47,619 bases of DNA from JAITWN01 sp964581365 (lineage in GTDB: Bacteria > Pseudomonadota > Gammaproteobacteria > SZUA-140). Positions within the stretch are counted from its first letter, which is position 1. The number at the start of each line of letters is the position of its first letter. The notes below the pieces were generated by a model. The model searched no databases and was not told where the DNA came from. It worked only from the letters and a program-made list of their open reading frames with translations. The stretch covers positions 1 through 47,619 of the forward strand of contig CAZOOF010000010.1 in the NCBI GenBank assembly GCA_964581365.1, written 5' to 3'. Positions 42,075-47,619 of this stretch are shown piece by piece. The translations under genes were made by a program, and so were the position numbers.

Positions 42075-44174
42075 ATGCCATCGCGGCTGTCCATGAGCTC
42101 GCGCCTGCATCTCACGCGCGCCTATTCGCTGCGCAGCCTGATCGGCATCGTCATCATTGCGCTGGTCCTGGTCGGCTTCTACCGCCATATCTCGGTGGCG
42201 AATCTGAAGGCCCAGGAGACCAATTTCAACGTTTCGATCGCGCGCTCACTGTCGGCGACCCTGTGGCCCTACTATGCCGAGTTCGTCCGCGAAGCGCGGA
42301 TCATGCCGGGCGAGGCGCTGGCGGCGACTCCGCAGTTTCAGGCCATGCACCGCACGATCACCGATCGCATGCGCGGGCTGCGCGTCATCAGAATCAAGAT
42401 CTACGACACCGACGGTCGCATCGTCTTTTCCACCGACCCGGCGCAGATCGGCGAGATACGCGCAGACAGCCCGGCCTTCGCCCGCGTCCTGAAAGGCGAG
42501 CCGAGCAGCGAGCTGACCTTGCGCGGACGTGGCGGCAGTTCCGGCGACGTCGAGGACGTGGACGTGCTGTCCTCATGGATTCCTATCCGTCGTGACGAGG
42601 ACAGCCCGGTCGAAGGCGGGTTCGAGATATTTTCCGACGTGACCGCCATGGTGCAGGACATTGAACGCACCAGCTATACCATCGTTGCCGGCGTCACCGC
42701 CCTCCTCCTGCTGCTCTACGCCTTTCTGCTGGCCGTGGTACGCCGCGCCGATCGTCTCATTGCCGCCCACGAGGAGGCCGACCGGCATCGCCAGCAGACG
42801 CGCATGGAATACCTCACGCGCTACGACGCGCTGACCGACCTTCCGAACCGCTCACACTTCATGGACCTGCTGACAGAGGCGGTCAATCGCGCCCGCCGCG
42901 GAGGTGACCGGCTCGGAATCATCTATCTCGCCGTGGATCGCTTCAAGCTGGTCAATGACAGCCTGGGGCATGAGTACGGGGATCGCACCCTGATCGAGTT
43001 CGCGCGCCGCTTGCGCTCGACGCTCGGCGAAGAGCCGGTAATCGGCCGAATGGGAGGCGATCAGTTCGCAGTATTCGACCGTTCTCTCGGTGTTCCGCGC
43101 AACGCCCGGGCGGTGGCGGAAAACCTGCTCGCCCGCTGCGCCGAACCGATGGAAGTGGGCGGACGGGAAATCGTGCTCACCGCCAGCCTTGGGCTTGCCG
43201 CACTCGGCCCCGGGGCCGAAGACGCCGAAACGCTGGTGGAAAATGCCATCTCGGCCATGCGCAAGGCCAAGCGCGCCGGCCGCAACGGCTACGTCGTGTT
43301 CGCCCCCGAACCCGGAACCCGCCCGCACGAGCGGCTCGATCTTGAAATGGACCTTCGCCGCGCGCTCGGCGCCGGTCAGTTCGTGCTGCACTACCAGCCG
43401 CGGGTCGATACGCGCAGCGGCCGGGTATCAGCGCTGGAAGCGCTGTTGCGCTGGCATCATCCCGATCGCGGCCTGCTCATGCCGACCGAGTTCGTACCGC
43501 TGATCGAAGACATGGACCTGATGGTGCCGGTCGGAGCCTGGGTGCTGGAGGAAGCCTGCCGCCAGACGCGTGCCTGGCATGACGCCGGCCACAATGAGCT
43601 GCGGATATCGGTGAATGTGTCGCTGCGACAGTTTCTGGCCGGCTCCCTGGTGGAAACGGTACGTTCGACGCTGGAAAGCAGCGGACTGAGCAGCGGCTCT
43701 CTCGAACTCGAAATCACCGAGAGCGTCCTCGCCGACGATCTCGCAACCGCCCGGACCGTGGCCGGCGATCTGCGCGCGCTCGGGGTACAGATCGCCATCG
43801 ACGACTTCGGTACCGGCTATTCCTCGCTCAGCTACCTGGTTCACTTCCCGGTCGACTGCTTGAAGATCGACCGCATGTTCGTCGCCGACCTGCCGCACGA
43901 CCGCGGTCACGTTGCCCTGGTCAAGGCAGTCGCTGCAATGGCGGCCGGCCTCGGGCTGGTGAGCGTCGCCGAAGGAGTCGAAAACCGGGACCAGTATGAA
44001 CTGCTGCGTGAGCTCGGCTATGCAGAGGTTCAGGGCTACTGGCTGGGTTCACCCTGGTTCGCCGAAGAAGTTCCGGAACGCATGCAGGCACTCGCGCTCC
44101 GGCGGCTCGGCACCGATCAACCCCCGCAGGCGGAGAAAAAGGAAGCAGCCGCGGCCACCGAAACCGGCGACTGA
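42075..44174 (+). CDS. GGDEF-EAL protein with degenerate cyclase motif, intact phosphodiesterase
   Basis: A 699-residue membrane-bound cyclic-di-GMP protein. Membrane helices at about 20-36 and 201-222 bracket a periplasmic sensor domain of about 165 residues. GGDEF domain (about 250-412) has GGDQF at 327-331 instead of GGDEF, so cyclase activity is doubtful. The EAL domain (about 420-675) has EALLRW (454-459), NVSLRQF, EITES, IDDFGTGYSSLSYL, KIDRMFV, VAEGVEN and QGYWLGSP, all residues expected for c-di-GMP hydrolysis. The start is ATG 42075 or 42093. The open frame before it is not membrane-like and has no domain. Confidence 0.92.
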   Translation: MPSRLSMSSRLHLTRAYSLRSLIGIVIIALVLVGFYRHISVANLKAQETNFNVSIARSLSATLWPYYAEFVREARIMPGEALAATPQFQAMHRTITDRMRGLRVIRIKIYDTDGRIVFSTDPAQIGEIRADSPAFARVLKGEPSSELTLRGRGGSSGDVEDVDVLSSWIPIRRDEDSPVEGGFEIFSDVTAMVQDIERTSYTIVAGVTALLLLLYAFLLAVVRRADRLIAAHEEADRHRQQTRMEYLTRYDALTDLPNRSHFMDLLTEAVNRARRGGDRLGIIYLAVDRFKLVNDSLGHEYGDRTLIEFARRLRSTLGEEPVIGRMGGDQFAVFDRSLGVPRNARAVAENLLARCAEPMEVGGREIVLTASLGLAALGPGAEDAETLVENAISAMRKAKRAGRNGYVVFAPEPGTRPHERLDLEMDLRRALGAGQFVLHYQPRVDTRSGRVSALEALLRWHHPDRGLLMPTEFVPLIEDMDLMVPVGAWVLEEACRQTRAWHDAGHNELRISVNVSLRQFLAGSLVETVRSTLESSGLSSGSLELEITESVLADDLATARTVAGDLRALGVQIAIDDFGTGYSSLSYLVHFPVDCLKIDRMFVADLPHDRGHVALVKAVAAMAAGLGLVSVAEGVENRDQYELLRELGYAEVQGYWLGSPWFAEEVPERMQALALRRLGTDQPPQAEKKEAAAATETGD

Positions 44175-44214
44175 AGCCGGCACTCCCGGCTCCAGTCGCC
44201 GCCACTCCGCGGTG

Positions 44215-44385
44215 TCATACCACCGGCGGTCGCGAGCGTCCAGCGATCAGGGCGATCACGAACAGCACCAGGAAGATGAAGAAGAGTATCTGCGCGATGC
44301 CGGTGGCTGCACCGGCGATGCCGGTGAATCCGAACACGGCGGCGATCAGCGCAATGACGAGAAATGCGATTGCCCATCTAAGCAT
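44215..44385 (-). CDS. DUF1328 small membrane protein (YtjA-like)
   Basis: A 56-residue protein with two hydrophobic helices, MLRWAIAFLVIALIAAVFGF and ATGIAQILFFIFLVLFVIALI, and the short C terminus typical of DUF1328/YtjA. The ATG at 44385 has AGGGCAGG upstream; an ATG five codons earlier lies in the ribosome-site region and is less likely. The family is often induced in stationary or osmotic stress, but its function is unknown. It is followed by nothing on the same strand and converges on the GGDEF-EAL gene. Confidence 0.85.
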   Translation of the reverse strand: MLRWAIAFLVIALIAAVFGFTGIAGAATGIAQILFFIFLVLFVIALIAGRSRPPVV

Positions 44386-44424
44386 GATCCTGCCCTCCAT
44401 AGCGAAAAGCGGAATGCAGCCGTC

Positions 44425-44673
44425 TCACTGACCGGTCCCATCCGCGCTTCCGTCGTTACCATCACCCAGGCCGCGCATGCGGTCGCCGGCGTTGTCCATC
44501 GATTCGCCTGCGCGTTCACCGGCGTCGTTGAGACTGTCGCGGGCATCGTCGATGCCTCGGTCTATCCGTTCACCGCCCTGCTCGAAAGCGCCCTCCTGCG
44601 TATCGCAGGCGGTCATTCCCGCGACCCCGAGCGCCAGCATGAATGCACATGCCGCTGCAGTGCTGTATTTCAT
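44425..44673 (-). CDS. Small lipoprotein with amphipathic charged repeat
   Basis: An 82-residue predicted lipoprotein: signal peptide ending in the lipobox GMTAC (Cys23), then a highly charged region in which Asp/Glu/Arg alternate with Ala/Gly (GERIDRGIDDARDSLNDAGERAGE), probably helical, and a Gly/Asp-rich tail. I do not recognise a named family; similar small lipoproteins occur near CsbD and DUF1328 genes. A ribosome site AGGAGG is present a few bases upstream of the ATG. Gene reality is supported by the signal peptide and neighbours. Confidence 0.78.
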   Translation of the reverse strand: MKYSTAAACAFMLALGVAGMTACDTQEGAFEQGGERIDRGIDDARDSLNDAGERAGESMDNAGDRMRGLGDGNDGSADGTGQ

Positions 44674-44709
44674 GTCTGATCCTCCTTTCGCGTGCGCATC
44701 ACTGCGCTC

Positions 44710-44910
44710 TCACCGGATCTCGCGCTCGAACGCCTCGACCTCCTTCTCCGCTTCGTCGCGGGCCAGGCCGTAGCGCTGCTGCAGCTTGCCGAGCAGCACC
44801 TCGCGATCGCCTTCGATCATGTCCAGCTCGTCGTCCGTAAGCTCACCCCACTTGCTCTTGACCCGTCCCTTGAACTGCTTCCAGTTCCCTTCGATACGGT
44901 CCCAGTTCAT
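44710..44910 (-). CDS. CsbD family stress protein
   Basis: A 66-residue soluble protein matching CsbD: MNWDRIEGNWKQFKGRVK, KWGELTDDELDMIEGDRE, LLGKLQQRYGLARDEAEKEV. CsbD relatives are controlled by sigma-B in Bacillus and by general stress in proteobacteria; molecular function is not known. The ATG at 44910 has AAAGGAG 7 nt upstream. It is followed on the same strand by the small lipoprotein and DUF1328, each 35-40 bp apart, suggesting one stress operon with this gene first. Confidence 0.92.
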   Translation of the reverse strand: MNWDRIEGNWKQFKGRVKSKWGELTDDELDMIEGDREVLLGKLQQRYGLARDEAEKEVEAFEREIR

Positions 44911-44948
44911 CGTCGTTCTCCTTTGCGGAAGCACCTGCGGCGCAAGAT

Positions 44949-44976
44949 GCATTACTCCTGCCAGAATTCAAGCCAA
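44949..44976 (-). promoter_or_regulatory. Predicted promoter of the CsbD operon
   Basis: On the minus strand TTGGCT (44976-44971), 16-bp spacer, TAATGC (44954-44949), then about 38 bp to the CsbD ATG. The region is richer in A+T than its surroundings. A sigma-S-type selectivity is plausible from the gene content but cannot be read from the hexamers. Confidence 0.4.
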
Positions 44977-45082
44977 TGAAATATCTGGATTTATTTGAGG
45001 AGAAAGAAAAACGTCGAAGGATGGCGTGGGCGAGACCGCCCGGACCGAGGGCAATGACGGGGCAGCACACCCGCGACTGCAC

Positions 45083-46171
45083 TCAGCGCTCGCGCGGCAG
45101 CTCGCCGATGAAAGCGTAGCGGTAGATATCCAGAGTGGTGCTCAGCACGGCAGCGATGATCGGTCCGATGATCAATCCGAGCACGCCGAACATGCCGATG
45201 CCGCCGAGCATGCTGAGAAAGATGAGCAGATCGGGCAGCCGCGTTTCCGCGCCGATGATGCGGGGACGCAGGACATTGTCGAGGACACCGACCACCAGCG
45301 TGCCCCACACCGTGAGTCCGATTGCCGCGCCAACCTGATCACTGAGCGCGAGGTAGACCGCCGCTGGCACCCATACCACGGGCGGCCCCAACGCCGGAAT
45401 GGCCGACAGTACGACGACGACCGTGCCCCAGAACATCGCGCCGGGTATGCCGAGCACGCCGAAAGCCGCGCCGATCAGCGCTCCCTGCAGCACACCGATG
45501 ATGAAAATACCCTTGAGCGTGGCGCGCGTGACCGTAAGTCCGCGATCGAGAACTTCCTGACGATCATGGTCGGTCAGCGGCAGATAGCCCGACAGCCATA
45601 CGATCCAGTCCCTGCCCCGGCACAGGAAGAAGTACAGGGCATACAGCATCACGAACAGATTGAGGAGGAAGCTGAAGGTGCTGCGCGTCAGCGCCGTCCC
45701 GCTGCGAACGAAGAATCCGCCGACCTCACCCGCGACCTGCCCCAGCCGCGAGAGAATGGTATCGCGATAAGGTTCGATGTACTCATAGAACGGAATCCAA
45801 GCCGAAATCCGCTCGATGCCTTCGGCGGTAAACAGATGGTCGCGCACCCACGGCGTGACATTGTTGGCGACCGTCGCCGCGACGGTAACAGCCTGGGCCG
45901 AAACCATGCCGACGAACCCGGCAAACGGCAACCCGATGGCGACTGCGGCGAGCAGGACGATTCCTGCCGCAGTCATCCCCGGCCGGGCGGCCAGGAACTT
46001 TGAACGGCTCATCGCCCAGCGGTACGCCGGATAGAGAATGCCGGCGAACAGCGCTGCAATCAAGAGCGCCATCAGGAACCCACTGATCATGTACAGGAAC
46101 AGCAGGGAGACGAGCAGCGCGACGACGAGAATGAAAGCCTTGCTGTAAGTTGCCCGATTCATGGCGCACAT
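45083..46171 (-). CDS. AI-2E family (PerM/UPF0118) permease
   Basis: A 362-residue inner-membrane protein with about eight hydrophobic segments, belonging to the AI-2E transporter superfamily. Recognisable are the N-terminal double helix (FILVVALLVSLLFLYMISGFLMALLIAAL), a central polar domain, and the conserved C-terminal pore region PGAMFWGTVVVVLSAIPALGPPVVWVPAAVYL and DNVLRPRIIG. Members range from AI-2 exporters to sodium/proton antiporters and permeases, so substrate is open. The ATG at 46171 is best spaced from GAGG; 46162 is an alternative. Upstream open frame is antisense shadow. Confidence 0.9.
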   Translation of the reverse strand: MCAMNRATYSKAFILVVALLVSLLFLYMISGFLMALLIAALFAGILYPAYRWAMSRSKFLAARPGMTAAGIVLLAAVAIGLPFAGFVGMVSAQAVTVAATVANNVTPWVRDHLFTAEGIERISAWIPFYEYIEPYRDTILSRLGQVAGEVGGFFVRSGTALTRSTFSFLLNLFVMLYALYFFLCRGRDWIVWLSGYLPLTDHDRQEVLDRGLTVTRATLKGIFIIGVLQGALIGAAFGVLGIPGAMFWGTVVVVLSAIPALGPPVVWVPAAVYLALSDQVGAAIGLTVWGTLVVGVLDNVLRPRIIGAETRLPDLLIFLSMLGGIGMFGVLGLIIGPIIAAVLSTTLDIYRYAFIGELPRER

Positions 46172-46250
46172 TATTGCCTCACTGCCGCCCGCTGTCACTT
46201 GCAATCGTCTCCGGGCCGCTGCGGCCGGCGGCGCCGGCATGCTGGACCGG

Positions 46251-46256
46251 TATAAT
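46251..46256 (+). promoter_or_regulatory. Consensus -10 box before the HAD-ATPase gene
   Basis: A perfect TATAAT at 46251-46256 lies 26 bp before the preferred GTG start. No good -35 hexamer lies 16-18 bp upstream in this very GC-rich stretch. An in-frame ATG at 46258 would precede the expected transcription start and is therefore unlikely to be used. Confidence 0.4.
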
Positions 46257-46281
46257 CATGGCACCACTGCAGGAAGCGGAG

Positions 46282-47619
46282 GTGACCGTGCGCTATCTCG
46301 CCCTGGCTTGTGATTACGACGGCACCATCGCCCATCATGGGCGGGTGAGCGAATCGACTCTCTCGGCGCTGCGACGGACCCAGGAGTCGGGACGACGGAT
46401 CATCCTGGTGACCGGCCGGCGCATCGACGATCTGTACGTCGCCTGTCCCGAAGCCGATCTCTTTGACTGCATCGTGGCCGAAAACGGCGCCGTATTCTAC
46501 GATCCGCGGCGGCGCCGCGAAGTCCTGCTTTCCGATCGTCCCGATCCGCAGTTCGTCACCGATCTCAAACGCCGCGGGGTCATGCCGGTCGATGTCGGCC
46601 GGGCGGTGGTCGCGACCTGGGAGCCGCATGAGTCGGCTGTCATGGAGGCGATCCATCACAGCGGCCTCGAACTGCAGATGACGTTCAACAAGGGCGCGAT
46701 CATGATCTTGCCCTCTGGCGTCAACAAGAACTCCGGGCTGCGTACCGCCCTGCGCTGGCTCGGACTCTCGCATCACAACACCGTCGGCGTCGGCGACGCC
46801 GAGAACGATCACGCCTTCCTGATGTTGTGCGAATTTTCGGCCGCCGTCGCCAATGCGCTCGACTCGATCAAGTCCCGCGTCGACATGGTCACCCGCCGCG
46901 ACCACGGCGGCGGCGTCGAGGATCTGATCGAGGATCTGCTCCGAGACGATCTGCGCTCGCACGATCGCCAGGTGCGCCGGCACGACATCCGCATCGGGAT
47001 GGATGAGAACGGGGCGCCTGTACAGATCCCGCCGTACGGAATACGGGCGCTCGTTTCCGGACCTTCGGGCAGCGGCAAGTCGACCATCGTCAGCGGCCTG
47101 CTCGAGCGCCTGGCGGCGGCAGAGTACCAGTACTGCGTCGTCGATCCCGAGGGCGACTACGAGAATCTCGAGGAGGCGGTCAATGTCGGCAACGAGATCC
47201 TCCCCCCCGCCACCGACCAGGTGCGGCAGTTGGTGTCCAAGGGCGAAAATACGGTGATCAACCTCCTCTCGGTGCCCGTGCCCGATCGCCCGGCTTTCGC
47301 CCTGCGCATGCTCCAGCGCATGCTGAGCTCCAGACAGCACGACGGACGGCCGCACTGGCTGCTGCTCGACGAGGCTCATCATCTGCTGCCTGCCGGGCAG
47401 TTGCCGCATGGCAACGGGAATGACCGCTTTGCCTCCGAGGTACTGGTCACCGTGCATCCTGGCAGCATCGATCCTGAAGCGCTGAAGAGCGTCAATGTGG
47501 CCGTCATCGTCGGACCCGATGCGCAGCGAACGCTGGACGAATGCAGCGCCGTGCTCGGCCAGCCGGTTGATCCGATCCAGGGCGATGTGAAGGGACTGGA
47601 GGTTCTGATCTGGTTCTGC
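46282..47619 (+). CDS. HAD hydrolase fused to P-loop ATPase (3' end outside window)
   Basis: At least 446 residues, open to the window end. Residues 1-220 form a HAD-IIB type phosphatase domain: CDYDGT (nucleophile D11, D13), ILVTGRR, a Cof-type cap with NKG, and GVGDAENDHAFL for magnesium. Residues 235 onward form a HerA/DUF87-like ATPase: Walker A GPSGSGKSTI (260-269), VVDPEGDYE (287-295) and Walker B HWLLLDEAHH (358-367). The GTG at 46282 has AGGA 7 nt upstream; 46288 is an alternative. The role is unknown: the HAD half resembles sugar phosphatases, the ATPase half DNA-translocase or conjugation-type ATPases. It faces away from the AI-2E permease gene. Confidence 0.85.
   Translation, partial: MTVRYLALACDYDGTIAHHGRVSESTLSALRRTQESGRRIILVTGRRIDDLYVACPEADLFDCIVAENGAVFYDPRRRREVLLSDRPDPQFVTDLKRRGVMPVDVGRAVVATWEPHESAVMEAIHHSGLELQMTFNKGAIMILPSGVNKNSGLRTALRWLGLSHHNTVGVGDAENDHAFLMLCEFSAAVANALDSIKSRVDMVTRRDHGGGVEDLIEDLLRDDLRSHDRQVRRHDIRIGMDENGAPVQIPPYGIRALVSGPSGSGKSTIVSGLLERLAAAEYQYCVVDPEGDYENLEEAVNVGNEILPPATDQVRQLVSKGENTVINLLSVPVPDRPAFALRMLQRMLSSRQHDGRPHWLLLDEAHHLLPAGQLPHGNGNDRFASEVLVTVHPGSIDPEALKSVNVAVIVGPDAQRTLDECSAVLGQPVDPIQGDVKGLEVLIWFC

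Noticed and set aside
46195..47457. A 420-codon minus-strand frame at the right edge
   Set aside because: The plus strand carries a HAD nucleophile motif, magnesium motif, Walker A and Walker B in one frame, whereas the minus-strand product has none. The plus frame is easy to miss because it has no stop before the window end.
1..47619. tRNA, rRNA, CRISPR arrays, insertion sequences, phage or integrase genes
   Set aside because: I scanned for cloverleaf-type sequences, regularly spaced direct repeats and transposase motifs and saw none; the only tandem repeat is the two-copy element at 12213-12248.

Overview
The window is a GC-rich, densely coding chromosomal segment of a gammaproteobacterium. 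The main evidence is the long minus-strand run rpsB-tsf-pyrH-frr-uppS-cdsA-dxr-rseP-bamA-skp-lpxD-fabZ-lpxA-lpxB-rnhB-dnaE-accA-tilS, the classical gammaproteobacterial envelope and macromolecular-synthesis cluster, with map-glnD divergent from it. dxr lies after cdsA, an order I associate with Pseudomonas-like genomes rather than E. coli. Rhombosortase, a DUF6316 protein and EgtB/EgtD fit a free-living environmental gammaproteobacterium; I cannot resolve genus or order from sequence alone. I see no tRNA, rRNA, insertion sequence, integrase or CRISPR array.

Layout. (1) 1-2071: the 3' end of acetyl-CoA synthetase converging on a stress kinase gene (srkA). (2) 2231-12443: a stress-resistance stretch holding a 1-Cys peroxiredoxin, an unknown lipoprotein flanked by two strong terminators, a four-gene non-homologous end-joining operon (DUF3008, ku, ligD PE-ligase, separate ligD polymerase), egtB-egtD for ergothioneine, an SDR oxidoreductase and DJ-1/PfpI pair on the opposite strand, and a small membrane protein. 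(3) 12538-33093: the conserved essential cluster on the minus strand, from tilS back to rpsB, with many overlapping start/stop codons including GTGA and TTGA junctions. (4) 33094-33498: a divergent promoter region with two mirrored -10 elements. (5) 33499-37631: map, glnD and rhombosortase. (6) 37692-46171: an accessory stretch of small or envelope-related proteins: DUF4399, a seven-repeat FG-GAP lipoprotein, DUF486, DUF6316, an M48 lipoprotein protease, a GGDEF-EAL protein, DUF1328, a small lipoprotein, CsbD and an AI-2E family permease. (7) 46282-end: a HAD phosphatase-like domain fused to a P-loop ATPase, cut by the window edge.

How the genes work together. Region 2 combines peroxide removal, thiol antioxidant synthesis, carbonyl-damage defence and template-independent double-strand-break repair, a logical set for surviving desiccation, salt or oxidative stress in stationary phase; joint regulation is inference. 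Region 3 supplies translation factors, isoprenoid and undecaprenyl carrier precursors, phospholipid, lipid A and outer-membrane protein assembly. The most unusual items are the LigD split with the ribosome-binding site of the second gene embedded in the tail of the first, the DUF3008 gene leading the ku operon, the mirrored rpsB/map promoters, the HAD-ATPase fusion, and a tandem 17-bp repeat upstream of the small gene at 12270.
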